The notes: generated by a model from the letters alone, not told the origin. Shown: positions 17,062-26,920, numbered from the stretch's first letter. The stretch: 64,000 bases of DNA from AP-15 sp963703855 (GCA_963703855.1 CAVPFW010000025.1:62001-126000), one strand, 5' to 3'. Numbers and translations: made by a program.

Positions 17062-17806
17062 CGACTGCGATCACCGCGCCGGTGATATAGGCTCCCGCCG
17101 GCGAGGCGAGCAGCAGCATCGCCCCGTCGAGATCGTCCGCCTGAGCGACCCGGCCCAGCGGGATGCGCGCTGCGAGTTTCCTGCCCGCCTCGCTGCGCAG
17201 AAAATCGCGGTTGAAATCGGTTTCGACATAGCCGGGCGCCAGCGCGTTGACCAGGATGTCGTGGCGCGCCAGTTCCATCGCCAGCACGTGGGTCAGGTGG
17301 ATGAGCCCGGCCTTGGCCGCGCAATAGCTAGGCACCCGGGCGATCGTGCGCGAGCCCAGCACCGAGGCGATGTTGACGATCCGCCCCGGGCGCCGGCGAT
17401 CGATCAGGTGCCGGGCGAACTCGCGGGCCATCAGCCAGGCGCCCTTCAGATTGGTGTCGACGACGTAATCCCAATCCGCCTCGGTGTGATCGAGCACCGG
17501 CTTGGCGACCACAACCCCGGCATTGTTGACGAGTAGGGTCAGCTTCCCGAGCCGCTGCTCGGCCTCGGCGATCGCGGCGGCGACGACATCCGCGCGAGTC
17601 ACGTCGAGCGCCAACGGCAGGACGCTGCCGCCGTCGGCGGCGATCTCGCGCGCCGCCTCGGCAAGCCGGTCGTTCCGCCGTGCGGCCAGCGCCACCTTAG
17701 CGCCCGCGGCCGCCAACAGCCGCGCCAGATGCCGCCCGATGCCGCTTGACGCGCCGGTGACCAGCGCTACCTGACCGGCGAGGTCAAAGCTCGGCAGCGC
17801 GATCAC
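17033..17806 (-). CDS. SDR family oxidoreductase
   Basis: A 257-residue classical short-chain dehydrogenase. It has the cofactor motif VTGASSGIGRHLARLL, NNAG in LTLLVNNAGVVVAKP, the catalytic Ser in IVNIASVLGSRT, and YxxxK as YCAAKAGLIHLTH. The C-terminal YITGAVIAVDGG is typical. It heads the minus-strand operon SDR > phosphotransferase > DUF6285, followed 29 bases later by ribB. With the APH-like partner, a role in oxidation of a hydroxyacyl-CoA is plausible but unproven. Confidence 0.9.
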   Translation of the reverse strand: MIALPSFDLAGQVALVTGASSGIGRHLARLLAAAGAKVALAARRNDRLAEAAREIAADGGSVLPLALDVTRADVVAAAIAEAEQRLGKLTLLVNNAGVVVAKPVLDHTEADWDYVVDTNLKGAWLMAREFARHLIDRRRPGRIVNIASVLGSRTIARVPSYCAAKAGLIHLTHVLAMELARHDILVNALAPGYVETDFNRDFLRSEAGRKLAARIPLGRVAQADDLDGAMLLLASPAGAYITGAVIAVDGGHGVAAI

Positions 17807-18371
17807 GGCGCGATTTCGCTCGGTGCATCGGACGGGTCGTGCGGTCGAGAATGCGCGGATCGGGGGTCGCCGAGCCGGTATTGCAGTGCGTTGGGGTCTA
17901 TCAGGAATTCGGGGTGGGCGGACGCCGGCATGCTCGACCTCAGGAAGCTTTTGGCAGCCCCGCCTGGTTGAGCGTGTTCGCCCAATGGCGCGACTTGATG
18001 AAGCTATCTACCATGAACCGGCGCTTTGTGATCGGGCTTTGCAGCGCGCCGGGCGTGCTCGACGCGCTCCGCGAGTACAGCGAACGGAATCTCTTCGCCG
18101 CCGGTAACAAGAAGGCCGTTTTCTTCGAGCAGTTCGGGGACGACCATGTGAGGGCTGCGATGGCGCAGCCTATGTCGCGGGAGCTGGCTGGGGCGGGCGA
18201 AGCCGTTTGGCCCGGTCTGAGCCGACGCGTGAGCCGGTTGAGGTTACAGCGAATTAACCCCGGCGAAAGCCGGCTGTCACGTGCCTGACCCAATTCTCCG
18301 GTTGATCCTGCTCTCGCTGATCACGGTTGCGAAGACCCGCGTGGGCACCCACCGCTCGACACGAGGATAGA
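17807..18371. other. Divergent intergenic region, no confident gene
   Basis: A 565-base gap between the minus-strand SDR operon and the plus-strand protease gene. Overlapping open frames exist on both strands around 17990-18290 (one plus-strand frame reads RRFVIGLCSAPGVLDALREY, then SERNLFAAGNKKAVFFEQF), but none shows a ribosome site or a family I recognise. A short minus-strand frame (17803-17985) starts MPASAHPEFLIDPNALQYR and could be a gene remnant. GAGGATAG just before 18372 is the ribosome site of the protease gene. Confidence 0.4.
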
Positions 18372-19952
18372 ATGGCAGACTCTCCCGCCGACAAGACCTG
18401 TTTCCCCGCGCTGACCCGCGGCCGCGCCGCTGCAGTCGCCTTTGGCCTTGGGGCGACGCTCGCGCTGTCCCCGATGGTCTGGGCGGAAAACCCGAACGAA
18501 GCGCCAACGGCGGTCCCGCAGACGATGACGTCTCCGGTAGCGCTGATCCAGCAGCAGAGTTTCGCGCCGCTGGTCAAAAAGGTATTACCGGCCGTCGTCA
18601 ACATTTCGGTCACGCAAAAGGCCGGAGCGGACCAGATGGCGGAGGAGCAGGATCAGCCCTTGCAGGGCTTTCCCAATTCGCCGTTCGACGAAATGCTGCG
18701 CCGTTTCTTCGATCAGCAGAATCCGGGCGGTGGGCATCATCTTTTGCCGCAGCTGCCTGAAGGCCAGGTGCGTCGGATCGCGCTCGGTTCCGGCTTCATA
18801 ATTGATCCGTCCGGTTACGTCGTGACCAACAATCACGTGGTCGGCGACGCCGCAAAGGTCGAGGTGATCCTGCAGGATAAAGCCAAATACACCGCCAAGA
18901 TTGTCGGCCGCGATCCCAAGACCGACCTCGCGGTGCTGAAGATCAAAGCCGACAAGCCGCTGCCCTATGTTGCTTTCGGGGACAGCAGCGCTGCCCAGGT
19001 CGGCGATTGGGTAATGGCCGTCGGCAATCCGTTTGGGCTCGGCGGGACGGTAACGACCGGGATCATCTCGGCTCGCGGCCGCGACATCAACGAAGGCCCT
19101 TATGACGATTTTCTGCAGATCGACGCGCCGATCAACCGCGGTAATTCGGGCGGCCCGACTTTTAATCTCGAAGGCCAGGTGGTCGGCATCAACACGGCGA
19201 TCTATTCGCCCAATGGCGGCAGCGTCGGTATCGGGTTTGCGGTGCCCTCGAACGCCGCCAAGACCATTGTGGCGCAGCTGGAAGAGCACGGCAAGATCAG
19301 CCGCGGCTGGCTCGGCGTGCAGATCCAGGAGGTCACACCCGCGATCGCGGCGAGCCTCGGGTTGCACGGCGAGCACGGCGCCCTCGTAGCAGTTGTTGCC
19401 CCGGACAGCCCCGGGGCCAAGGCCGGCCTCAGGCAGGGCGATGTGATCCTGGCATACAACGGCAGCGAGGTGAACCAGCTCCATGATCTGCCCCGGCTCG
19501 TTGCCGCGACCGCTCCCGACAGCGCTGCGACGGTGACGGTCTGGCGGGACGGGCAAAAGACCGAGCTGCACGCAAGGCTCGGCGCGCTGCCGGACAACGA
19601 TCAGGTCGCCTCGGCGAATAGCGGGCCGGCACAGGAGCAATCGGCGCAGGCGACGGCGCTGGGCTTGCACTTCGCGCCGCTGACGAACGAGCTTCGCCGC
19701 GAGCTGCACATCGCCAAGGGCGTTGAAGGCGTGGTGGTTACTCAGGTCGACGGGGGCAGCGCTGCCGAGGATGTCGGTCTGACCGAGGGTGATGTCGTGC
19801 TCGCGATCAATCAGCAGCCCGTGCATGCCCCCAAAGATGCGGCGACCAAATTAAAGGAAGTGGCCCACTCACCTAAAAAGACCGCCTTGCTGCTGCTGAA
19901 CCGGCATGGCGTGACGCAATATGTGGGCCTCAGCGTCGCGAAGCAGGGATAA
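18372..19952 (+). CDS. Do-like periplasmic serine protease (DegP/HtrA)
   Basis: A 526-residue periplasmic protease-chaperone. After an N-terminal hydrophobic export segment (AAAVAFGLGATLALSPMVWA), the trypsin-like domain carries the triad: His in VVTNNHVVGD (~154), Asp in DPKTDLAVLKI (~183) and Ser in INRGNSGGPTFN (~258). Two PDZ domains follow (about 300-390: SRGWLGVQIQEV, PGAKAGLRQGDVILAYNG; about 430-520: GLTEGDVVLAINQQPV). The ATG at 18372 has GAGGATAG upstream. A second Do-like protease lies at 27.0-28.5 kb. Confidence 0.95.
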   Translation: MADSPADKTCFPALTRGRAAAVAFGLGATLALSPMVWAENPNEAPTAVPQTMTSPVALIQQQSFAPLVKKVLPAVVNISVTQKAGADQMAEEQDQPLQGFPNSPFDEMLRRFFDQQNPGGGHHLLPQLPEGQVRRIALGSGFIIDPSGYVVTNNHVVGDAAKVEVILQDKAKYTAKIVGRDPKTDLAVLKIKADKPLPYVAFGDSSAAQVGDWVMAVGNPFGLGGTVTTGIISARGRDINEGPYDDFLQIDAPINRGNSGGPTFNLEGQVVGINTAIYSPNGGSVGIGFAVPSNAAKTIVAQLEEHGKISRGWLGVQIQEVTPAIAASLGLHGEHGALVAVVAPDSPGAKAGLRQGDVILAYNGSEVNQLHDLPRLVAATAPDSAATVTVWRDGQKTELHARLGALPDNDQVASANSGPAQEQSAQATALGLHFAPLTNELRRELHIAKGVEGVVVTQVDGGSAAEDVGLTEGDVVLAINQQPVHAPKDAATKLKEVAHSPKKTALLLLNRHGVTQYVGLSVAKQG

Positions 19953-19970
19953 AGCAAACCGAGCTCCGTC

Positions 19971-20007
19971 GGACCGCGTTATCGCCGGGCACCTGAGAAC
20001 GCGGTCC
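19971..20007. terminator. Hairpin between convergent genes
   Basis: A perfect 10-bp inverted repeat (GGACCGCGTT ... AACGCGGTCC) with a 17-base loop, 19 bases after the protease stop and 28 bases before the end of the convergent HTH gene. There is no T run, so it is not a classical intrinsic terminator, but the position suits a transcript-end structure serving either strand. Confidence 0.45.
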
Positions 20008-20034
20008 GCGGTCCCTCGTCGCAGGGTTGATGTG

Positions 20035-21075
20035 TCAGCGCCGGAAGAACGGGGTTCGTAGGCTGGTTTTGTCGCGCGGGGGGAGCGGGACTCGAGCTTC
20101 AAGTCGTTCGAGCTCGATTCGGGTGCGCGCGCCGGCGCGCAACAGCCGATCGGTCGCTTCCCGCAGCCCAGTTCGACTCTCCGTGGTGTCGTGATCAAGG
20201 GCGGCGTCAAAGGCAGCGAGAAACGCGGCGATGTCTCCATCTACCCGTTCGCGCAGCAATTGGTCGATGAATGCGGTGCTCTCTTTTCCTCGCTGCGGTT
20301 CGGTGAAGCCGGCGGCACCGGGGCCGGCAGGCGGACCGACCGGCGAGTTGACAGAGCTTGGCCGCGACGGCTGGCCGAGGGCTTGCTGTCCCTCCGACGG
20401 ACGCTGGGCTTGGCGACTGCCCGAGCCAAAGCCCGAATTTATTGCATTCTGCGCGCCCTGCGGCAAAGGTTCGGCACCGGGCGGGTCGCTGCTCCCGTGC
20501 GGCAGCGACAAGTGAAGTCTGCGTCGGGTCTCGCCATTCTGCGGTGGTCCACCAAGAGTGCCCAATGGCCGCGCGGCGCTGCCGTTCTCCGTCGGGCTCG
20601 CATCACGTGGTCCCTGACCGTTGCGCTGCGCCGGCGGGGTTCCATCACGCAATATGTGATTCTCGCGGGTCGTGGTCGGGGACGCCGGCAGCACGTCTGG
20701 GAACAGTCGCCTTTCTGTCTGTTGCGGCGGATTGGGCGACCGCTCGATCAGGCTCGGTTCGACCGCCGGAACATCCAATGCTCTGGTCTCGCCGACGGTG
20801 GCGCTGCCATGCGGCAATTGGGCGGCAGGTATGCCGTTTGCAGGTATCTCGGCTCCCTTGACCAGCTGAGGCTCCGCCGACGATGACGCGTTGTGCGTAG
20901 TCCCCTCGGCTGTTGAGCTGCGGGCTCGGGTTCGGCTCACGATGTAGCTTATTGCCGGCGGCGAGCAATCGTAGGTACGGGCAATGCTTGCCAGCGTTTC
21001 TCCGGCTTCGTACCGCACGATGATAGATGGCCAATCCTGCTGAGGAATTTTCCCTCTTTTACTCGATTTCTCCAT
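20035..21075 (-). CDS. HTH-domain protein with long disordered linker
   Basis: A 346-residue protein in three parts. Residues 1-50 (QQDWPSIIVRYEAGETLASI, then ARTYDCSPPAISYIVSRTRA) form a resolvase/Hin-like helix-turn-helix. Residues ~50-260 are Pro/Ser/Gln/Gly-rich and presumably unstructured. Residues ~265-335 (FIDQLLRERVDGDIAAFLAA, ATDRLLRAGARTRIELERLE) are helical, followed by a basic tail ending FFRR. This looks like a DNA-binding regulator with a protein-interaction tail; I recall similar uncharacterised proteins in Rhodospirillales but cannot name a family. It is convergent with the protease gene. Confidence 0.75.
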   Translation of the reverse strand: MEKSSKRGKIPQQDWPSIIVRYEAGETLASIARTYDCSPPAISYIVSRTRARSSTAEGTTHNASSSAEPQLVKGAEIPANGIPAAQLPHGSATVGETRALDVPAVEPSLIERSPNPPQQTERRLFPDVLPASPTTTRENHILRDGTPPAQRNGQGPRDASPTENGSAARPLGTLGGPPQNGETRRRLHLSLPHGSSDPPGAEPLPQGAQNAINSGFGSGSRQAQRPSEGQQALGQPSRPSSVNSPVGPPAGPGAAGFTEPQRGKESTAFIDQLLRERVDGDIAAFLAAFDAALDHDTTESRTGLREATDRLLRAGARTRIELERLEARVPLPPRDKTSLRTPFFRR

Positions 21076-21355
21076 TACGTAAACCTTCAGCTGAGATTCT
21101 TGCGTTCAGTCTTCTGGCCTGTTGTTTGCATTACTTCGGGGCAGAGGCCGACCCCGAGATCGCGGGAAAAAGCGAGGTAGCGAGACTAAAGGCTGGTGCC
21201 ACGCTTTCGGCCAGCAGCACGTGAAGGCCCGACAGCAACACCGCAGCCCGAACCCGTTTTTCAGATGGCCCATAATACCGATCGGCAAGTGAACAGTGAA
21301 GCAGTTTATCGGTTCCGAGCCAGCAGCAAGCGACGACCGATCGGTGCTACTGGGA

Positions 21356-22798
21356 TCAGCACCGAACGATTTTCCCGGGATTCATGATGTTATCGGGGTC
21401 GAGCGCTTTCTTGATCGTGCGCATGACGCTGACCGCCTCGCCGTGCTCGGCAATCAGGAACTCCATTTTGCCGTAGCCGACCCCATGCTCGCCGGTGCTG
21501 GTTCCTTCCATCGCCAGCGCGCGGGCGACCATACGATCGTTGAGACGGCTCGCCTCCGCGATTTCCTCTGGGCGGTTCGGGTCGATCATGAAGACGAGGT
21601 GAAAATTGCCGTCGCCAACATGCCCGACCAGTGCCGAGGGGATCGTGGATTGGGCGAGGTCCGTTTTGGTCTCGCGAATACACTCGGCGAGCCGCGAGAT
21701 CGGCACGCAGACATCGGTCGCCCAGCCCTTCGAACCCGGCCGCAGCGCCAGCGCCGCATAATAGGCGTCGTGCCGCGCCTGCCACAGTTTCGAGCGCGCC
21801 TCGGCTGTCGTCGCCCAGCGGAAATCGTCTCCGCCATGCTCGGCGGCGATCGCCTTTACGCTCTCGGACTGCTCGGCGACGCCGGCAGGCGTCCCGTGGA
21901 ACTCGAAAAAAAGGGTAGGTGCGACTTTGTGGTCGAGTTTTGAAAATTTGTTGATCGCGTCCATCTGCGATTCGTCGAGCAGTTCGATTTGGGCGACCGG
22001 CACGCCGCTCTGGATCGTCAGGATCACGCTGTCGACGGCCGCCTCCAACGTCGGGAAGGCGCAAACCGCTGCCGAGACCGCTTCCGGTATCCCGTATAGC
22101 CGCAAGGTCAGTTCGGTGATGACGCCAAGCGTGCCCTCCGAGCCGACAAAGAGGCGGGTCAGATCGTAGCCGGCAGCCGATTTGCGGGCGCGGCGCGCGG
22201 TGCGGATGACCCGGCCGTCGGCCAGCACGACGGTCAAGGACAGCACATTCTCGCGCATCGTGCCGTAGCGCACTGCATTGGTGCCCGAGGCACGGGTCGC
22301 CGCCATGCCGCCGAGCGAGGCGTCGGCGCCGGGATCGATCGGGAAAAAGAGACCGGTGTCGCGGAGATGCTCGTTCAGCTGCTTGCGGGTCACTCCCGCC
22401 TCGACGGTGACATCGAGATCTCCGGCATTGACCCGCAGGATCCGGTTCATCTGAGTCATATCGACGCACACGCCACCCGCAAGCGCGGCGACTTGGCCTT
22501 CGAGCGAGGTGCCGGCGCCAAAGGCGATGACTGGGGTCTTGTGTTCGGCGCAGAGCCTGATGATCGCCGCGACCTCTTCGGTGGTTCTAACGAACGCCAC
22601 CGCATCTGGCGCATGGGCCGGGTGATAGGATTCGTCTTTGCCGTGCTGGGCGCAAACCGACGCCGAGGTGGAGACCCGTTCGCCGAGGAGCTGACCCAGC
22701 GAGGCAAGCAACGACTGGTCGAGCGGTTCGCGACGAAGGGCGGATGCATGCATGGCAGCGGCCGGAAATTTGAATGATGAACGAAGAATGCCGAGCAT
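21356..22798 (-). CDS. FAD-linked oxidase (D-lactate dehydrogenase / GlcD-like)
   Basis: About 480 residues of the VAO/PCMH flavoprotein family. The FAD-binding half has KTPVIAFGAGTSLEGQVAAL, VEAGVTRKQLNEHL, LGGMAATRASGTNAVRYGTM and LFVGSEGTLGVITELTLRLY. The cap and C-terminus have HVGDGNFHLVFMIDP, GTSTGEHGVGYGKM and IKKALDPDNIMNPGKI. This matches membrane-linked D-lactate dehydrogenases (Dld type) more than glycolate oxidase subunit D, since no glcE/F neighbours exist. The start is uncertain: 22798 (MLGILRSSF) or 22753 (MHASALRRE). It is divergent from the indolepyruvate oxidoreductase gene. Confidence 0.87.
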   Translation of the reverse strand: MLGILRSSFKFPAAAMHASALRREPLDQSLLASLGQLLGERVSTSASVCAQHGKDESYHPAHAPDAVAFVRTTEEVAAIIRLCAEHKTPVIAFGAGTSLEGQVAALAGGVCVDMTQMNRILRVNAGDLDVTVEAGVTRKQLNEHLRDTGLFFPIDPGADASLGGMAATRASGTNAVRYGTMRENVLSLTVVLADGRVIRTARRARKSAAGYDLTRLFVGSEGTLGVITELTLRLYGIPEAVSAAVCAFPTLEAAVDSVILTIQSGVPVAQIELLDESQMDAINKFSKLDHKVAPTLFFEFHGTPAGVAEQSESVKAIAAEHGGDDFRWATTAEARSKLWQARHDAYYAALALRPGSKGWATDVCVPISRLAECIRETKTDLAQSTIPSALVGHVGDGNFHLVFMIDPNRPEEIAEASRLNDRMVARALAMEGTSTGEHGVGYGKMEFLIAEHGEAVSVMRTIKKALDPDNIMNPGKIVRC

Positions 22799-23009
22799 TA
22801 CTCCCACCCCCGCCCAGCCGCAATGCGTATCAAGGTATGGGCATGCCGGTCGTGTCGCAGGCGGTCGCCGGTCGATCATTTCGCGCCGCAAAGTCTGGCC
22901 TGGGCGGCGGTTCGTTGCCTTTTCCCGATTCGGTGGCGGCGCTCATTGAGCAACCCGCCTGGAAACGCTACGTCTTGTCAAACTTGAGCGGCGGGTTTGG
23001 GAGGTCGCG

Positions 23010-26000
23010 ATGGCGCTGTCGGCGGTTACGCTCGACGACAAATATGTTCTCGACAGGGGACGCGTCTACCTGACCGGGACCCAGGCGCTGGTGCGCCTGC
23101 CGATGATGCAGCGCCAGCGCGACGTAGCCGCTGGGCTCAACACCGGCTGCTTTATTTCGGGGTATCGCGGCTCGCCTTTGGGCGGGCTCGATCAGGCGCT
23201 GTGGAGTGCGCGCCGCTTTATCGAAAAGAACCACATCCGCTTTCAGCCGGCCATCAACGAAGAGCTCGGCGCCACGGCGGTGTGGGGCAGCCAGCAGCTC
23301 GGCCTCTTTCCCGGCGCCAAATACGACGGCGTCTTTGCGATGTGGTACGCCAAGGGGCCGGGGGTCGATCGCAGCGGCGACGCGCTGAAGCACGGCAACG
23401 CCGCCGGGTCGTCGCCGCATGGCGGGGTCCTGCTGCTGGCCGGTGACGACCACACCTGCAAATCCTCCACCTTGGCGCACCAATCCGAATATGCGTTCAT
23501 GGATGCGTGCATCCCGGTATTGAACCCGTCCGGCGTGCAGGAGATGCTCGACCTCGGCCTCTATGGCTGGGCGATGTCGCGCTATTCCGGGTGCTGGATC
23601 GCGTTCAAGACGATTGCCGAAACGGTCGACAGCTCGGCCTCGGTCGAAATCGGTCCCGAGCGGATCAGCATCGTGTCGCCCGAGGATTTCGAGATGCCGC
23701 CGGGCGGGCTCAATATGCGCTGGCCCGACCAGCCGCTCGAGCAGGAGTATCGGCTGCACAAATACAAGCTCTACGCTGCTCTTGCTTTCGCCCGCGCCAA
23801 TCGGCTCGACCGCATCGTCATCGACAGTCCGTACCCGCGCTTCGGCATCGTCACCACCGGAAAATCCTACCTCGATGTGCGCCAGGCATTGGACGATCTC
23901 GGGATCGACGAGGCGCATGCCGCGGAGATCGGCATCCGGCTTTACAAGGTGGCGATGTCGTGGCCGCTCGAGCGCGAGGGCATCCGCCATTTCGCCGAAG
24001 GCCTCGAAGAGATCCTGGTCGTTGAAGAAAAGCGCGCGGTCATCGAGAACCAGTTCAAGGAGCAGCTCTACAATTGGCGCGAGGATGTCCGCCCGCGCGT
24101 CATCGGCAAATTCGACGAGAACCGCAACTGGATCCTGCCGTCGAACGGCGAGTTGACCCCAGCCCAGATTGCCCGCGTGATCGCGCAGCGCATCGCCCGC
24201 TTTCATACCTCGCCGCGGATTCAGGAGCGCCTCGCTTTTCTGGAGGCCAAGGAGCGCCAGCTCGGCGGCAATGTTGTGCCGTTCGCCCGCACCCCCTTTT
24301 TCTGCTCGGGCTGCCCGCACAATACCTCGACCAAAGTTCCCGAGGGGAGCCGGGCATTGGCCGGCATCGGCTGCCATTACCTGGCGCAATTCATGGACCG
24401 GTCGACCGCGACCTTCACCCAGATGGGCGGCGAGGGGGTGCCGTGGATCGGCCAGGCGCCGTTTACCGAGACCCTGCACGTCTTCGCCAATCTCGGCGAC
24501 GGTACCTATACCCATTCGGGAGTGCTGGCGATCCGCGCCGCGGTCGCCGCCAAGGTCAACATCACCTACAAGCTCCTGTTCAACGACGCCGTGGCGATGA
24601 CTGGCGGTCAGCCGATCGACGGTGGGTTGACGGTGCCGGTGCTGACCCGCCAGCTTGCTGCCGAAGGCGTCGGGTCTATCGTCGTCGTCACCGACGAACC
24701 CGATAAATACCCGCCGAACGTCGATTTCGCCCCGGGGACGAAAGTGCGTCACCGCGACGACCTCGACATTATCCAGCGCGATCTGCGCGAGATCCCCGGG
24801 GTCACCGCGATCGTCTACGACCAGACCTGCGCCGCAGAAAAGCGTCGGCGCCGCAAGCGCGGCCGCTTTCCCGACCCGGCCAAGCGCGTCCTTATCAACG
24901 ATCTGGTGTGCGAAGGCTGCGGCGATTGCTCGAAGACTTCGAACTGCCTTTCGGTCGTGCCGGTGGAGACCGAGTTCGGGCGCAAGCGCGCGATCGACCA
25001 GTCGAGCTGCAACAAGGATTATTCCTGCGTCGAAGGCTTCTGCCCGAGCTTTGTGACCGTGCATGGCGGCGGCCTCAAAAAACGTTCAACCGGCGACCTC
25101 GGCGAAGACGGGCTGCCGCCGCTGCCGGAGCCGGCCCACCCCGCTCTCGACGAGCCCTACGGCATCCTCGTCACCGGCGTCGGCGGAACCGGGGTGGTCA
25201 CGATCGGGGCATTGCTCGGGATGGCGGCGCATCTCGAAGGCAAGGGCTGCACGATCCTCGATATGACCGGGCTCGCGCAAAAAGGGGGCGCGGTCTACAG
25301 CCATGTCCGGATCGCCCAGCGGCCGGAGCAGATCCATGCGGTGCGCATCGCCGCCGGCGGTGCCACGCTGCTGCTCGGCTGCGATCTCGTGGTCTCGGCC
25401 AGCGCCGATGCGCTCTCAAAGCTCGAGCCGGGCCATAGCCGCGCCATCATCAACAGCCACGAGACGATCATCGGCGACTTTACCCGCAACCCGGATCTGG
25501 TGTTCCCGACCGGTGCCTTGGAGCAGAGCATCGCCGCGGCGGCCGGAGCCGCCAATGTCGAGTTTCTCGATGCGACCCGGCTCGCCACCGGCCTCTTTGG
25601 CAATTCGATCGCGAGCAACCTCTTCATGCTCGGCTATGCCTATCAGCGCGGGCTGGTGCCACTGTCGGCCGAGGCGATCGAGCGCGCGATTGCGTTGAAC
25701 GGCGTTGCCGTAGAATTCAACCTCGGGGCCTTCGCTTGGGGCCGGCGCGCTGCGGCCGATCCGGCGCTCGTTGAGACCCGGGCGGTGCCGCGCGCCGCGA
25801 CCCCGGAGAGCCACCGACTCTCCGAGACCCTCGATCAGATGATCGAGCGGCGCGTCGCCTTTCTGGCCGATTATCAGGACGCGGCCTACGCCGCGCGCTA
25901 CGCGGCTGTGGTTCGGCGTGTGCGCGAAGCCGAGGCGGCGTGCCTCCTTGGCGACACGACGCTGACCCAGGCGGTCGTCCGATCCCTGTTCAAGCTGATG

Positions 26001-26492
26001 GCCTACAAGGACGAGTACGAGGTCGCCCGGCTCTACACGCAAAGCGATTTTCTCAAACGCGTGGCCGACCGGTTCGAGGGCCCATACGAGCTGCGCTTCC
26101 ACCTCGCCCCGCCGATTCTCGGCGACCGCGACCCGCAGACCGGGCATCTGCGCAAGCGCGAATTCGGCCCGTGGATGCTGACGGTTTTCCGGCTGCTCGC
26201 CAAGTTGCGCCGGTTGCGCGGCACGCGGTTCGACATCTTTGCGCGCAGCGAAGAGCGGCGCACAGAACGCCGGCTGATCGGCGAATACGAAGCGGTGATT
26301 AACGAGCTGCTGGGTCGGATGTCGCCCGCCAATCACGCCACCGCGGTCGAGATCGCGTTATTGCCGAGCGAGATCCGCGGCTTCGGTCATATCAAGGAAG
26401 CCAATCTCGCCCGCGCCAAGGCAAAGGAAACGGTGCTCCTCGCCCGTTTCCGCACCGGGTCGGCAGCGCCGGCGCTGGCAGCGGCAGAATAG
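23010..26492 (+). CDS. Fused indolepyruvate ferredoxin oxidoreductase
   Basis: A 1160-residue single-chain enzyme oxidatively decarboxylating aryl pyruvates to acyl-CoA with ferredoxin. In order: alpha-like domain (GCFISGYRGSPLGGLDQALW; residues ~1-360); thiamine-diphosphate domain with FFCSGCPHNTSTKVPEG and FANLGDGTYTHSGVLA (~420-560); Cys-rich [4Fe-4S] segment CEGCGDCSKTSNC and SCVEGFCPSF (~630-690); gamma domain ILVTGVGGTGVVTIGALLG and TGLAQKGGAVYSHVRIA (~710-900); C-terminal DUF6537-like region. This fused form is common in Proteobacteria for Phe/Tyr/Trp catabolism. The ATG at 23010 is preceded by GGGAGG. Confidence 0.94.
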   Translation: MALSAVTLDDKYVLDRGRVYLTGTQALVRLPMMQRQRDVAAGLNTGCFISGYRGSPLGGLDQALWSARRFIEKNHIRFQPAINEELGATAVWGSQQLGLFPGAKYDGVFAMWYAKGPGVDRSGDALKHGNAAGSSPHGGVLLLAGDDHTCKSSTLAHQSEYAFMDACIPVLNPSGVQEMLDLGLYGWAMSRYSGCWIAFKTIAETVDSSASVEIGPERISIVSPEDFEMPPGGLNMRWPDQPLEQEYRLHKYKLYAALAFARANRLDRIVIDSPYPRFGIVTTGKSYLDVRQALDDLGIDEAHAAEIGIRLYKVAMSWPLEREGIRHFAEGLEEILVVEEKRAVIENQFKEQLYNWREDVRPRVIGKFDENRNWILPSNGELTPAQIARVIAQRIARFHTSPRIQERLAFLEAKERQLGGNVVPFARTPFFCSGCPHNTSTKVPEGSRALAGIGCHYLAQFMDRSTATFTQMGGEGVPWIGQAPFTETLHVFANLGDGTYTHSGVLAIRAAVAAKVNITYKLLFNDAVAMTGGQPIDGGLTVPVLTRQLAAEGVGSIVVVTDEPDKYPPNVDFAPGTKVRHRDDLDIIQRDLREIPGVTAIVYDQTCAAEKRRRRKRGRFPDPAKRVLINDLVCEGCGDCSKTSNCLSVVPVETEFGRKRAIDQSSCNKDYSCVEGFCPSFVTVHGGGLKKRSTGDLGEDGLPPLPEPAHPALDEPYGILVTGVGGTGVVTIGALLGMAAHLEGKGCTILDMTGLAQKGGAVYSHVRIAQRPEQIHAVRIAAGGATLLLGCDLVVSASADALSKLEPGHSRAIINSHETIIGDFTRNPDLVFPTGALEQSIAAAAGAANVEFLDATRLATGLFGNSIASNLFMLGYAYQRGLVPLSAEAIERAIALNGVAVEFNLGAFAWGRRAAADPALVETRAVPRAATPESHRLSETLDQMIERRVAFLADYQDAAYAARYAAVVRRVREAEAACLLGDTTLTQAVVRSLFKLMAYKDEYEVARLYTQSDFLKRVADRFEGPYELRFHLAPPILGDRDPQTGHLRKREFGPWMLTVFRLLAKLRRLRGTRFDIFARSEERRTERRLIGEYEAVINELLGRMSPANHATAVEIALLPSEIRGFGHIKEANLARAKAKETVLLARFRTGSAAPALAAAE

Positions 26493-26608
26493 CTGATCTG
26501 TAGATGCCCAATCCAATGGCTGAGCCGCGTCGTACGTTCGGCCCGCGAATTTCCTCGTCTGGTCGACCCCGGCCCGATGTCGCGTCTAACTCATCGGTTC
26601 TCGCATCC

Positions 26609-26640
26609 GTCATGCCCGCGAAAGCGGGCAGCCAGGAATC
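26609..26640 (+). repeat. Palindromic repeat, left bracket of GIY-YIG gene
   Basis: Contains CATGCCCGCGAAAGCGGGCA, a stem GCCCGC/GCGGGC around a GAAA tip, followed by GCCAGGAATC. An inverted relative lies at 26931-26962. It belongs to a common class of intergenic palindrome whose arms end in CCAGG and GTCAT. Confidence 0.8.
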
Positions 26641-26646
26641 GCGCGA

Positions 26647-26920
26647 ATGAAGCGGCCCTGCGTCTATTCTCTCGAACAGACGCAACGGTACACTATACGT
26701 AGGTGTCACCAGCGACCTGCTCAGACGCGTTTGGGAGCATCGAAGCAGCGCCGTCGACGGCTTTGCCGAGCGGTATAGCCTTGCCGAGTTTTTCGAGACC
26801 ATGGCCGACGCGATCTTGCGCGAGAAGCAAATCAAGAAATGGCGCCGAGCATGGAAGATGCAGCTAATCGAAGATACAAACCTATCTTGGTGTGATCCCT
26901 ATCGAGAATTCGTCAAATAA
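26647..26920 (+). pseudogene. GIY-YIG nuclease (UPF0213-type), frameshifted
   Basis: The ATG at 26647 opens MKRPCVY. One base is missing near 26665, and the next frame continues ILSNRRNGTLYVGVTSDLLR, RVWEHRSSAVDGFAERYS, ILREKQIKKWRRAWKMQLIE and ends DPYREFVK at 26920. The GIY-YIG core is seen as VY...LYVGVT, and the downstream Arg and Glu (EHR, REKQIKKW) are kept. Between ERYS and FFETM the protein is a few residues shorter than relatives. Intact, it would be a ~95-residue stand-alone GIY-YIG protein. It is bracketed by inverted copies of one palindrome, suggesting a mobile unit. Confidence 0.82.

Noticed and set aside
17990..18290. A plus-strand small protein (RRFVIGLCSAPGVLDALREY...)
   Set aside because: Tempting composition, but no ribosome site, no family recognised, and competing open frames on the other strand; left as an unresolved intergenic region.
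22968..25064. A 698-codon open frame antisense to the indolepyruvate oxidoreductase gene
   Set aside because: Same reasoning: mirrors a real gene codon for codon and has no recognisable protein features.
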